This document shows positions 1 through 11,270 of a stretch of DNA of 64,000 nt, one piece after another. Positions within the stretch are counted from its first letter, which is position 1; each line of letters opens with the position of its first letter. The notes beneath the pieces are model-generated. The model was given only the letters and a program-made list of their open reading frames with translations, was not told where the DNA came from and made no database searches. Source of the DNA: Lonicera japonica (Eukaryota; Streptophyta; Magnoliopsida; Dipsacales; Caprifoliaceae); NCBI GenBank assembly GCA_021464415.1, contig CM038470.1, positions 24,391,601 through 24,455,600 of the forward strand, read 5' to 3'. A program made the translations under genes and the position numbers.

Positions 1-430
1 GGCCGAGCAGCTAAGCAGTGTTCTTGGCGGCGAGGAGTTGGGCATTTGCCTAACTCCATTTTATTTTCTTGCATTATTTTCTATTTACCCACTTGAGATT
101 TTTATTGGTAGGATAGAAATTGTGAGATATATACACGGGGAAAGAATGAAGTATTAAAGGGTGAAGTCTCCTTGTGTTGATTCTTTCACTTCATATCAGA
201 GATATATTTGGAACCGTTTATATTGTTTGTTCATCTCTCTTAACATGCTATGCTAATTAATCTCCATTTTAATGAAAGAGATGAAGTCGCACTTTTATTT
301 ATGATTTAAATTATTTTATTATTGGACAATTTATACCCATTTGTAAACTTTCTTTCAAAAATAAGTTTTGGATCACACTACGTACTATAAGTGTTCCGTA
401 TACGATAGGTATCCTGTATTTGGTCTTTAT
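1..430. other. Left edge, no gene assigned
   Basis: The first ~60 bases are richer in G and C than the rest, and a plus-strand frame stays open from base 2 to 157. This could be the end of an exon cut by the window edge, but I recognise no protein family in it. From about 60 to 430 the sequence is ordinary AT-rich plant intergenic DNA with nothing I can name. Confidence 0.25.
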
Positions 431-554
431 TGTTAGATTTTGGAGCATCCAACCTAAAACCAATGGCAATAAGTGGAGTAGCCCCTACATCTTATATATT
501 GAATTATGATTATTCACTCTCCACTCTTCCGATGTGGGATTGATAGTCTTAACA
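431..554 (-). repeat. TRIM 3' LTR (124 bp)
   Basis: Direct repeat partner of 681-804, with TG...CA ends. In the element's minus orientation this is the 3' LTR. The two copies differ at about a dozen positions by eye, so the insertion is not recent. Confidence 0.85.
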
Positions 555-668
555 CGCCTCCTCACGTGTGGCGTAATTTTTTAGCCCAACACGTGGATTG
601 ATTGGGTGACGTGGAGCCCACGACGGCTGTTTCTTTTGAACGGTGAGCCCGAACAGCGAGGATCTATT

Positions 669-680
669 CCTCTAATACCA
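669..680 (-). promoter_or_regulatory. TRIM primer-binding site
   Basis: Minus strand reads TGGTATTAGAGG immediately after the LTR. The canonical plant copia/TRIM site, complementary to the 3' end of initiator Met tRNA, is TGGTATCAGAGC. The C-to-T change at position 7 fits decay. Confidence 0.8.
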
Positions 681-804
681 TGTTAGATTTCAGAGCATCC
701 AACCTAAAACTAATTGATAATAAGTAGAGTAGCCCCTAGATCTTATATATTGAATTATGATTACCACTCTCCACTCTTCCAATGTGGGATTGTTAGTCTC
801 AACA
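681..804 (-). repeat. TRIM 5' LTR (124 bp)
   Basis: Direct repeat partner of 431-554, next to the primer-binding site and therefore the 5' LTR. It is followed on the right by the target duplication TTTAT. Confidence 0.85.
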
Positions 805-2108
805 TTTATATTGGACTTACGGAGATGATTTACATACCATGAGATTTTCTGTTGACCCAAATGTACTTTCCAAAGTCTTTTATGTATTAACCGTTAATAA
901 CACGGAATTGTCAAACCACTGATCATATTAACACGGGGTTATCAAACCTATATATAACATTCAATCAGACTACAATTAATGTTGACTAAATATAAATTAA
1001 AACCATCAGAAAAATAATTCAAATTCCTAAAATTAGACTGAAACAATCAAGGGCATCGTACACCTTGGAACTGCAACATAAGTAATTAGATTAAAACTTT
1101 AGTCTAATTATAGTTAGCCTAATTAAATCCACATTAAAGACCGTCCCAATTGCACCAAACAAATGATGGCACAATTTAAAGGTGGAAAAATGATGGCGAG
1201 TTATCCTCGTTGCTCAAAATAACTCAATCAAAAATCCTCAATTGGCCTATAAAATATATTAATAATGTAGATAGTAGTTGCAAGGTATCAAATCAATGGG
1301 AGTTGTCTAGGAATCGATGAAAACAAAATTGAGAAAATAGTAGATTCAGAATAAAAATCATTTTTTTTTGTTTGCTAAATGCTTGCTTTTATTTGGAATA
1401 ATTAATACTATTAAAATGAAATGATAGTAGAGAGTGGTTTTGGAAAAGGGTGATTTTATTTCTATCCACTATATCTTGCAGTTAATCTGCATTATTAAGT
1501 TAATCAGTGTTGCCTACTAAATTAATCCACGAATGTGGATAGACTGACAAAAAATATTATTGATTTAATTTTATAAATATTATTTTATTAATGATTTAAT
1601 ATTGAAAAATCCACTAGATTAATAAGTATATCCACTTTAATTAAATAAATAAAAATAGGGGCAATTAGTTTTAAGGACCAATATTCATTTCTCTATCTAT
1701 TTAAGGATACAATTTTTATACCAATACTTTAAGGTCCAAAATTTTATTTAAAATACAAACTTTTATGGATAAATAATTAAAATTAAATTAATATAGCTAC
1801 AAAACTAATTTATATTATTGTTATTCCTATAATGTCACTATCATCTAATTGATTATTAAACTAATCTAAACTTTTAAAATCTTGCAAGAAACTAATATCT
1901 ATAAAATCAAATTCAAAATTTAAATTTAAACAATCAAATAACTTCTAACAACTTAATCAATTACTAAAATATAGAAAATCAAATTTCAACAATCAAAAAA
2001 AATTAAACAACCTAATCAATTTGATTAGTAATTAACAAGGGTGATTTTATTTCTACCAGCGAAATTTGTCAATCTATATATCTTTTTGGGTTTTACTGAG
2101 ATAATCTG
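805..2108. other. AT-rich intergenic stretch
   Basis: No gene recognised. A short motif, GGGTGATTTTATTTCTA, occurs near 1448 and again near 2041. It is similar, in reverse complement, to the end of a family A unit near 11735, so parts of this stretch are probably degraded, inverted pieces of that repeat. Confidence 0.5.
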
Positions 2109-3717
2109 TGTTGACCTTAAAGTCAATTAATCTTATTTTGATAATTATAATAAGTTAATAAAGTGTTATTTAACTCGGTTGTTCCAATGATAATAGCCAT
2201 TTTAACCGACATATCTTCCGACCAAGTGTATCCTCTCACACAACCTTTACAAACGCTTCTACTCACAAGAAATGAACTCAAGTGATATACATGTGCTATA
2301 CAAAGCCAAGAAAAGATCTAGATCATCAAGCAAGTGAAGATATGCACAAGAATGATCTCCACATATTCTACAAGTTATCAAAACCAAAAAATGATCAAGA
2401 ATATCAAACAAGTAAAGATACGCACAAGAAAATCAAGCATCACGAAGACTAGAATTATCATTGAATGGAGTGAGTGCTTAGATTTTATGTAAAAATACTT
2501 TATTGATCAAATCCCTATAGCTCAAACATATTCTTGCATCTTTTAAAGATTGATTCAAACTAGCTTGAAATTGAATTTATTTGAAAAACATCATTTTACA
2601 AAAATCGAGTTTCAAAATAAAATCATATTAATTTTAAATGATCATATTTTAAGTTATAATAAAAATAGGTATCTTAGAAACATATATTTGAGGTTCAAAA
2701 ATCATTAGAATTTTATTTGGAACTAAATTATTAAATTGGAAAAATATTTTTATTTTTCGTTTAAAATCCGCTCAATTTTTGCCCAGATTTTATCTAACGG
2801 TAAAATGGAGGCTTTACCGAACTCCGATCATTTTGAAATTTTTACAGTAGTTAGAAAACATCGCCCGAAAATTTTGACTAAAATTTGAGCATGATCCAAC
2901 GGTCTAAGTGAAAGAAATTAATAAAACAATTTTAAATTTTTTTGTCAAAACTAGCTGTTGTAAAGTTTGAAAATGTATACCTTGGAGCCAAAACCTCTCT
3001 TAATCATCCCCAACGTCCATATGATTTTGTAAGCTATAAATATGATGTCTTAGACATGTTTTAACACACTTGAATCATTCTACAAACTTATTTTACATAT
3101 ATACAAAGTTATTCAAGTATTCAATTCATCTTATTGATCAAATTCTTCATTTTTGAGCTATATACTTTGATCAATTTTGATACCTCTTAGTGTGAGCTTC
3201 ATTTGTATTTTGTTATACACAAGAGAGATATTGTACATTGGTGTTAGCCACCAAAACTTATTCAAATCATATTTGTGAGAGGTGTATCTCAGAGAATAGC
3301 AAGAGGGATTTCTTGTGAGAGTATTGAGGGTGTTTCAATACTTGTAATAGTGTGTGAGAAGAATACACTTGTAGAGGTTTGATCTTCACCCGGAAGGAGA
3401 TCGGTTATAGTAGAAATTCTCGAGGAACTAATCGAGCGCAAAGTAGGGGGAACAAGCCGAACCGTGTGGACAAAAAATCTTTGACTTCAAATTGGTTCAA
3501 TATTTCTTACTCAATCTCTTTATTTATTTGTTATATTAATTTATTGAAGTTGCTTATATTATTGCTTATTCTTGGGATTGATTATTTAATTGATTGTTTT
3601 CCTTGATAAACTTATTTAACTAAGTTGCTTTGCTTAATATTTTAAAAACGTTTTTATTCCGCATTAAGTTTTTAAAAACCCTATTCACCCTCCCTCTAGG
3701 GTATTTTTCAACCTACA
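2109..3717 (+). repeat. 5' LTR of Sirevirus-like copia element
   Basis: It begins TGTTGACCTTAAAG and ends CAACCTACA, two bases before the primer site, with canonical TG...CA ends (1609 bp). It aligns along nearly its whole length with 9147-10739. It lacks about 14 bases near 2230 that the 3' copy keeps. Short open frames inside it have no support as genes. Confidence 0.92.
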
Positions 3718-3719
3718 AT

Positions 3720-3731
3720 TGGTATCAGAGG
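3720..3731 (+). promoter_or_regulatory. Primer-binding site of copia element
   Basis: TGGTATCAGAGG begins two bases after the 5' LTR. It matches the plant initiator-Met tRNA primer site except for the last base. Confidence 0.9.
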
Positions 3732-3773
3732 TTGTACTCTTGTTTTGATTTAACAATCTTAGAGTTTACGATC

Positions 3774-5246
3774 ATGTCTATTTATCAAGGAACCGAAATT
3801 AACGAAGGTTCTTCCACCACTAGACCACCTCTATTTGATGGCAAAAATTATAGTTATTGGAAAAGTAGTATGTGTACTTTCCTTCAAGCTAGTGATTTTG
3901 AACAATGGAAGGTTACACTCATTGGACCTTATAAGATTACCAAAACTGATGAAAAGGGTATAGTCACTCCTAAATCTATTTCCGAATATGATGAGAATGA
4001 TATTAAGAAAATCCAATTTAATGATAAAGCCTTGAATGCTCTACATTGTGCATTAACTATAGATGAATACAGCAAGATTTCTAGTTGTAAAACCGCCAAA
4101 GAAATTTGGGATAAATTAGAAGTTGCCTATGAAGGAACATCACAAGTTAAGGATGATAATATTAATATGCTCGTTCATGATTATGAACTTTTCAAAATGG
4201 AGCCTAATGAATCACTTGCTTCTATGTATAGTAGGTTCTCTATTATTACTAATGCTTTAGATCTTCTTGGAAAGGAATATTCTAATGAGGATAAGATTCG
4301 AAAGATTCTTAGAACTCTTCCCAAGAAATGGAGACCCAAAGTAACGGCTATTCAAGAAGTCAAGAATCTCAAGACGCTAAACATGGATGAACTCTTGGGT
4401 TCACTTAAAACCCATGAAAAGGAATTGGCAAGGGAAGAAGAAAGTGATTCAAAAGCCAAAAAGTCTCTAGCTCTCAAAGCAACTCAACTAGATAATGATG
4501 AAGAGTTGATGATAGAAGATGAGGATATGGCTCTTATTTCTAGAAAATTCATAAAATTTCTAGCCAAGAAAAAGAAATTTCAAGGTAAAGGAAACAACTT
4601 TGATCCGTCATCAAGAAAGAACAATGATCGATCTATTCAACCAAGAGTTGAAAATGAAGAAGAAAAGAAGTGTTTCCATTGCCATGAACCAAGGCATTTC
4701 AAAACAAATTGCCCGGTTAGAAGAAAAGAAAGGAGAGACAAAAGAGACAAAACCCTCAAGCAAGTACGACACGCCCTCAAAGGTACTTGGAGTGATTCCG
4801 AAGAAGGTGAATCCAATGCCGATTCTAGCGACGAGGAAACGGAAAATCTTTGCCTTATGGCAAGAGACGATGAGGTACACTTTTCTTATGACTCATCTAG
4901 TGATGATAATGCATCTATTAATAATGATATACATGATGAGAATGACTATGAAGAATTATATGATATGTTTGATGAATTGCATAAAAAGTTTAAAAATTTG
5001 TCTAAAATGTATGCTAGCCTCAAAAAGGAAAATTTGATTATTTCTAGCAAGTGTGAAAACTTTGAGAAAGAAAATGCATTTTCGAAAAATGAAAACAAAA
5101 CTTTGAAGAAAGGAAAGGAGAAAGAAACTCCAAACACACTTGTATTAGAAAATGTCAAATTGAAAGATCAAGTGGATGACTTAACTAATAGTCTAGCCAA
5201 GTTCACTAAAGGAAAGGATAACTTGGATAAATTATTAGGAATGTAA
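3774..5246 (+). CDS. Gag polyprotein of Sirevirus-like copia element
   Basis: Encodes a 490-residue Gag, the structural protein that packages element RNA into cytoplasmic virus-like particles. The ATG at 3774, 43 bases after the primer site, fits the family (protein starts MSIYQG). The open frame extends further upstream into the LTR, but that part is not Gag-like. The N-terminus (~residues 18-50) resembles the DUF4219 and UBN2 region of copia Gags. A zinc knuckle CFHCHEPRHFKTNC lies near residue 299 with correct C-C-H-C spacing, but R replaces the usual glycine before the histidine. An acidic stretch follows, then a predicted coiled coil (~370-485). The stop at 5244 (TAA) lies where homologues read on into protease in the same frame, so it is probably a mutation that trims Gag from pol. 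Confidence 0.85.
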   Translation: MSIYQGTEINEGSSTTRPPLFDGKNYSYWKSSMCTFLQASDFEQWKVTLIGPYKITKTDEKGIVTPKSISEYDENDIKKIQFNDKALNALHCALTIDEYSKISSCKTAKEIWDKLEVAYEGTSQVKDDNINMLVHDYELFKMEPNESLASMYSRFSIITNALDLLGKEYSNEDKIRKILRTLPKKWRPKVTAIQEVKNLKTLNMDELLGSLKTHEKELAREEESDSKAKKSLALKATQLDNDEELMIEDEDMALISRKFIKFLAKKKKFQGKGNNFDPSSRKNNDRSIQPRVENEEEKKCFHCHEPRHFKTNCPVRRKERRDKRDKTLKQVRHALKGTWSDSEEGESNADSSDEETENLCLMARDDEVHFSYDSSSDDNASINNDIHDENDYEELYDMFDELHKKFKNLSKMYASLKKENLIISSKCENFEKENAFSKNENKTLKKGKEKETPNTLVLENVKLKDQVDDLTNSLAKFTKGKDNLDKLLGM

Positions 5247-8200
5247 AGGTGTGTTTTCGATAAAGCCGGTTTGGGCTATAACCAAATTGACAACTAAAAG
5301 GACTACAAAAACTTTTTTAAAATATACACACCTCATGATCCCACTCATCTTTGCTCATATTGTGGAAGAAATACTCATTATGTGGATCATTATTTTTATC
5401 GAAATGAAAGTTTCCCTAAAAGGAAGCTTGCTTGGGTTCCAAAAGGAACCATTATGTTTGCTAACCCAAAGGGACCCAACACATTTTGGGTACCAAAGGA
5501 GAAGTTACTTAAAGTTATGGTGTAGGTGTGCTTGAAAGCCAAAGGAAGCAAAACCAAGTGGTTCTTGGATAGTGGTTGCTCAAAGCACATGAAAGGAGAC
5601 AAGAACAACTTCTTAAGTCTTATTCCCAAGAAAGGAGGGAATGTGACTTTCGGGGACAATGCCAATGGCAAAATCATTGGTATAGGTAAGGTTGGTAATA
5701 AATCTTCTTATATTGATAATGGTTTACTTGTTGACGGTTTAAAACATAACTTGCTTAGTATTAGTCAATTGTGTGATAAAGGTTATGAAGTTATTTTTAA
5801 ATCCGAATGTTGCATTGTTAAAAATATTAGTGATAATTCTATCTTGTTTGTTGCTTATAGATCAAATAATGTATATACTCTTGAACTTGATGATTTATCT
5901 CAACAAGATGTTAAATGTTTATCTGTGTTAAATGATGCTTCTTGGTTATGGCATAGAAGATTAGGTCATGCTAATATGGATTTAATTAATAAATTATCTA
6001 AAAAGGAATTAGTTAAAGGATTGCCTAAAACTAAATTTGCTAAAGATAGAATTTGTGATGCATGTCAACTTGGTAAACAACACAAGTCTTCATTTAAATC
6101 TAAGAAAGATATTACTACTACTAGACCACTTGATATGTTACATTTAGATTTATTTGGACCTAATTCGGTTGCTAGTTTAGGTGGTAAATTGCATACCTTT
6201 GTAATTGTTGATGATTTTTCTAGATTTACTTGGGTATTCTTTCTTGCTCATAAAAATGAAACACCTCATGTATTTGCTAAATTCTGTAGAAAAATTCAAA
6301 ATAAAAAGGGTGCTTCTATTATACATGTTAGAAGTGATAGATGTAGAGAATTTGATAATATTGATATTGAGAATTTTTGTGATGAGCATGGTATTAATCA
6401 TAACTTTTCGGCACCTAGAACTCCTCAACAAAATGGTGTGGTTGAAAGGAAAAATAGATCTCTTCAAGAGATGTCTAGAACCATGTTACATGAACATTCT
6501 TTACCGGAATATTTTTGGGTGAAAGCCGTTAATACCGCATGCTATGTAACTAATCGTGTTATTATTCGTAAAAAGTTATATAAGACACCCTATGAATTAT
6601 AGAATGACAAGAAATCAAATATTGCATATTTTAAAGTTTTTGGTTGCAAATGTTTTATTTTGAATGATCGTGATCACTTGGGAAAATTTGATGCTAAATT
6701 CGATGAAGGAATTTTTCTTGGGTATGCCACTAATAGTAAAGCATATAGAGTTTATAACAAGAAAAGTTTAGTAGTACAAGAATCTATGCATGTTGTATTT
6801 GATGAGATAAATCCTTTCTCACCCATAGTACGTTCCGATGACGATGTTGAAATTATCCAAAAGGTTTCGGATATTCAAATTTATGATACATCTAAGGAAG
6901 AAACTTCGAGTGCTCAAGCTCCTCCTAAGGAGTTAGAAAATACAACCGAGCAAAACTCGAACGATTTGCCTAGGAGTTGGAAATTTGTGTCCAACCACCC
7001 TATTGATCAAATTCTTGGAGATCCATCTAGTAAGGTCATGACTAGATCATCCTTAAGAAATGTTTTCAATAATGTGGCATTTGTTTCTCAATATGAGCCT
7101 AAAAATATAAATGAAGCCGAGCAAGATGAATCTTGGATGATGGCTATGCAAGAAGAGCTCAATCAATTTGAGAGAAATAAAGTGTGGACACTTGTTCCCA
7201 AACCAAATGATCATACTATTATAGGCACTAAATGGGTATCTCGAAATAAAAAGGATGAAAATGGTGTTATTGTTAGAAATAAAGCTAGACTTGTTGCCCA
7301 AGGATACAATCAAGAGGAGGGCATTGATTATGAAGAAACATATGCACCCGTTGCACGTTTAGAAGCAATTCGCATGCTACTTGCTTATTCATGTTTTAAG
7401 AATTTTAAATTATATCAAATGGATGTGAAAAGTGCTTTCTTGAATGGCTTTATTGAAGAGGAAGTTTATGTGAAACAACCTCCCGGTTTTGAAAATCATA
7501 TTTATCCGGATTATGTATTTAAATTATCTAAAGCATTGTATGGTTTAAAACAAGCACCTAGAGCATTGGTATGATAGATTAAGTTCATTTTTAATTAACA
7601 ATGGTTTTGTTATAGGCAAAATTGATACTACCTTATTTATCAAAAATCATAACAATGACATGATACTTGTACAAATCTATGTTGATGATGTTATATTTGG
7701 TTCTACTAACGACAATCTTTGCAAAGAATTTTTTATTTGTATGCAAAAAGGAATTTGAAATGAGCATGATGGGAGAAATGAACTACTTCCTTGGATTACA
7801 AGTGAAACAATGCAAAGAAGGCATCGTCATTAATCAAGAGAATTATGTGAAGGAACTTTTAAAGAAATTCAACATGGAAGGAGCCAAATCCATGAGCACT
7901 CCTATGAGTTCAACATTGAAACTTGACAAAGACGAAAAAAGCAAAATTGTGGACATCAAGAAATATCGAGGTATGATTGGTAGTTTATTATATTTGACGG
8001 CGTCTAGACCGGACATTATGTTTAGTGTATATCTTTGTGCACGATTCTAAGCGGATCCTAAAGAATCACATTTACTTGTCGTAAAACGAATTTTTCGTTA
8101 TCTTTCCGATACTAGTTCATTGGGTTTATGGTACCCAAGAGAGAACTCATTTGACTTAATTAGTTATTTCGATGCGGATTTTGCGGGTTGCAAAATCGAT

Positions 8201-8629
8201 AGGAAAAGCACTAGTGGCACATGTCATTTTCTAGGACATGCATTAGTATCTTGGTCAAGTAAGAAACAAAATTCGGTGGCCCTTTCAACGGCCGAAGCCG
8301 AATACGTGGTGGCCGGAAGTTGTTGTGCACAAACTTTATATATTAAACAACAACTAGAAAACTTTGGAATTAGTCTTAGCCACATTCCTATTAAATGTGA
8401 CAACACAAGTGCCATAAGTTTGACCAAGAACCCCATACAACATTCACGTACTAAGCACATTGAGATAAGATATCATTTTATTCGTGATCATGTGCAAAAA
8501 GGTGATGTTGATATTGAATTCGTTGGCACCGAATCACAATTTGCGGATATATTCACTAAACCGCTTTCTGAAGATCATTTTTGTACTATTCGACGTGAAC
8601 TCGGTATGACTAGAGCTTGTGATATCTAG
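5247..8629 (+). pseudogene. Copia pol: protease, integrase, reverse transcriptase, RNase H (broken)
   Basis: Continues in the Gag frame. The region before protease keeps a second Cys/His-rich motif (CSYCG...H, near 5350-5395). Protease keeps LDSG at ~5565. Integrase has its HHCC zinc site (5950-6066) and the DDE catalytic residues at ~6145, ~6337 and ~6440, although the sequence after the second D reads RCREF rather than the common RGREF. Reverse transcriptase (~7090-7800) keeps YVDD at 7678-7689. RNase H covers ~8150-8610. Breaks: stops at 5244, 5295, 5523, 6600 and 8048; one inserted T near 7566 and one inserted G near 7750. Each stop is one transition away from the residue homologues carry (CAA, CAG or TGG). 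Frame shifts from 0 to 1 to 2 across the two insertions. Confidence 0.92.
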
Positions 8630-9132
8630 TTTATTCTAAAAAGTTCATAAAAGGGATTGATAATGCTTAATTTTGAGCATACATTATTTAATTGTGCTTA
8701 ATTTTCTTTTATTTTTATTTTATAAAATTTGCTTGCATTAATGTACACATTATTACGAGTATTAACAAGTATTTTTGCAGCTTTAGATTAATAATTACTG
8801 ATTCTCTCCTTTTTGATGAAGAAAAAGGGGGAGAAGTATGTGTATTATGTGTGTGTGTCATGAGTGATAATGGTACACACTCGTTTATTTTATCATTTAT
8901 TTTATTATGCTATGCTTAATCAAGAACTACTAGTTTGTCTACTTGTTTAAGTCTTTTTCGAACTTATGCTTTCGATTAAGTTGTTTGAACTTATCTTATC
9001 TATGCAAGTATTTTTCATTTTAATAATTGTTTGTATATTTTTATCTATGCACCTATTTAGGGGGAGCATATTATTCATATGCTTAAAATTATTAACTTTT
9101 TATAAACACACATTAACTCTATTGTCATCATC
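8630..9132 (+). other. Spacer between pol and 3' LTR of copia element
   Basis: About 500 bases with no envelope-like gene. It carries two extra polypurine-like tracts, AAGAAAAAGGGGGAGAAG (8819-8836) and a shorter TTTAGGGGGAGC (9057-9068), ahead of the tract next to the LTR. Repeated tracts here are a described Sirevirus trait. Confidence 0.75.
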
Positions 9133-9146
9133 AAAAAGGGGGAGAT
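9133..9146 (+). promoter_or_regulatory. Polypurine tract of copia element
   Basis: AAAAAGGGGGAGAT lies directly before the 3' LTR. In the family this RNase H-resistant tract primes plus-strand DNA synthesis. Confidence 0.85.
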
Positions 9147-10739
9147 TATTGACCTTAAAGTCAATTAATCTTATTTTGATAATTACAATAAGTTAATAAA
9201 GTGTTATTTATCTTGGTTGTTCCAATGATAATAGCCATTTTAACCGACATATCTTCCGACCAAGTGTAACTTCCAACCGAAGCAAATCTCACACAAGCTT
9301 TACAAACTCTTCTACTCACAAGAAATGAACTCAAGTGATATACATGTGCTATACAAAACCAGAAAAAGATCTAGATCATCAAGCAAGTGAATATATGCAC
9401 AAGAATGATCTCCACATGTTCTACAAGTTATCAAAACCAAGAAATGATCAAGAACATCAAACAAGTAAAGATACGCACAAGAAAATCAAGCATCACAAAG
9501 ACTCGAATTATCATTGAATGGAGTGAGTGCTTAGATTTTATGTAAAGATACTTTATTGATCAAATCCCTATAGCTCAAACATATTCTTGCATCTTTTAAA
9601 GATTGATTCAAATTAGTTTGAAATTGAATTTATTTGAAAAACATCATTTTACAAAAATCGAGTTTCAAAATAAATTCATATTAATTTTAAATGATCATAT
9701 TTTAAGCTATAATAAAAATGGGTATCTTAGAAACATATATTTGAGGTTCGAAAATCATTAGAATTTTATTTGGAACTAATTTATTAAATTGGAAAAATAT
9801 TTTTATTTTTCGTTTAAAATTTGCTCAATTTTTGCCCAGTTTTTATCTAACGGTAAAATGGAGGCCTTCCCGAACTCCGATCATTTTGAAATTTTTACAG
9901 TAGTTAGACAACATCTCCTGGAAATTTTGATTAAAATTTGAGCATAATCCAATGGTCTAATTGAGAGAAATTAATAAAACAATTTTGAATTTTTTTGTCA
10001 AAACTAGCTGTTGGAAAGTTTGAAAATGTATACCTTGGAGCCAAAACCTTTCTTAATCATTCCCAACGGCCATATGATTTTGTAAGCTATAAATATGATG
10101 TCTTAGACATGTTTTAACACACTTAAATCATTCTACAAACTTATTTTACATATATACAAAGTTATTCAAGTATTCAATTCATCTTATTGATCAAATTCTT
10201 CATTTTTGAGCTATATACTTTGATCAATTTTGATATCTCTTAGTGTCAGCTTCATTTGTATTTTGTTATACACAAGAGAGATATTGTACATTGGTGTTAG
10301 CCACCAAAACTTATTCAAATCATATTTATGAGGGGTGTATCTCACAGAATAGCAAGAGGGATTTCTTGTGAGAGTATTGAGGGTGTTTCAATACTTGTAA
10401 GAGTGTATGAGAAGAATACACTTGTAGAAATTTGATCTTCACCCGGAAGGAGAGTGGTTATAGTGAAAATTCTCGAGAAACTAACCGAGCGCGGAGTAGG
10501 GGGAACAAGCCGAACCGTGTGGACAAAAAATCTTTGACTTCAAATTGGTTCAATATTTCTTACTCAATTTCTTTATTTATTTGTTATATTAATTGATTGA
10601 AGTTGCTTATATTATTGCTTATTCTTGGGATTGATTATTTAATTGATTGTTTTCCTTGATAAACTTATTTAACTAAGTTGCTTTGCTTAAATATTTTAAA
10701 AATGTTTTTATTCCGTATTAAGTTTTTAAAAACTCTATT
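9147..10739 (+). repeat. 3' LTR of Sirevirus-like copia element, end missing
   Basis: Aligns with 2109-3717 from its first bases (TATTGACC here, TGTTGACC in the 5' LTR, so the terminal TG is mutated). Similarity stops after CTATT at 10739, where the 5' copy continues for ~35 more bases to its CA end. Differences from the 5' copy are scattered substitutions and small gaps, indicating an old insertion. Confidence 0.9.
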
Positions 10740-11270
10740 GTAAATTTACAATATGTATTGCCAAAAACCACGTTGTTGGATAAACTTACAAAAATCAATA
10801 TTGGCATAATTTTTATAAAATAATGTTTCTTTTTAATTCAATTGTAAATTATCCATTAAATTTTTACTTCTATCCACCGTCATATAATATATCAAAAAGT
10901 AAACATAAATTGTATAATAAAATGATATTTCTAATATATATAATTTATTGTTAATTATATCAACTTTCCAGACTCGAGATTATACTATAAGATTAGAGAA
11001 TTAGACTATAGTTATGATTCACATTTGTTTTCAGAATTGAGATTATACAATAATTTACATTAGTCTTGGAATAGTAATTAAACAGTAAGTATAGTTTGAA
11101 ACATTTGTAATACGTCTAAAAAATTTAGTTCCTACCTAGAGGTAAATTAAAATTATAACTTTAATTATAAATTTATCATGGAAAAAAAGAAAACAAACAT
11201 ATATTATAGTTGAATATTCTTCTTTTGACTTGAAAGGATTGAGATCGAAGAAAACAATGTTTGTTGCATC
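10740..11270. other. AT-rich stretch, nothing recognised
   Basis: Starts abruptly at the truncated LTR. It contains short inverted AT repeats but no coding potential or named element that I can see. Confidence 0.4.

Larger units (their letters stand above)
431..804 (-). mobile_element. TRIM (terminal-repeat retrotransposon in miniature), complete
   Basis: Two 124-bp direct repeats (431-554 and 681-804) flank a 126-bp core. Both begin TGTTAGATTT and end in TTAACA or CTCAACA. The element is flanked by a perfect 5-bp target duplication TTTAT (426-430 and 805-809). On the minus strand the repeat at 681-804 is directly followed by TGGTATTAGAGG, one base from the initiator-Met tRNA primer site, and a purine-rich stretch (GAGGAGGCG) precedes the other repeat. 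This is the complete plan of a TRIM: LTR, primer site, tiny core with no coding capacity, polypurine tract, LTR. Such elements must borrow all proteins from autonomous copia-type elements. Confidence 0.88.
2109..10739 (+). mobile_element. Ty1/copia LTR retrotransposon, Sirevirus-like, disabled
   Basis: About 8.6 kb. It has LTRs at 2109-3717 and 9147-10739, a Met-tRNA primer site at 3720, gag, then pol in the order protease, integrase, reverse transcriptase, RNase H. Integrase before reverse transcriptase is the copia order. Long LTRs, a gag with a C-terminal coiled coil, a conserved GGTATCAGAG primer site and repeated AAAAAGGGGGAG tracts before the 3' LTR are features described for Sireviruses. 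The 3' LTR lacks about its last 35 bases, so no target duplication can be checked. Pol has five in-frame stops and two frameshifts, so this copy cannot encode a working polyprotein. Confidence 0.92.

Noticed and set aside
3379..3606. 75-codon frame in the copia 5' LTR
   Set aside because: Low-complexity hydrophobic translation within LTR R/U5. No evidence of coding.
8692..9196. Possible envelope-like gene between pol and the 3' LTR of the copia element
   Set aside because: Only short hydrophobic frames in AT-rich DNA; too short and interrupted by polypurine tracts.
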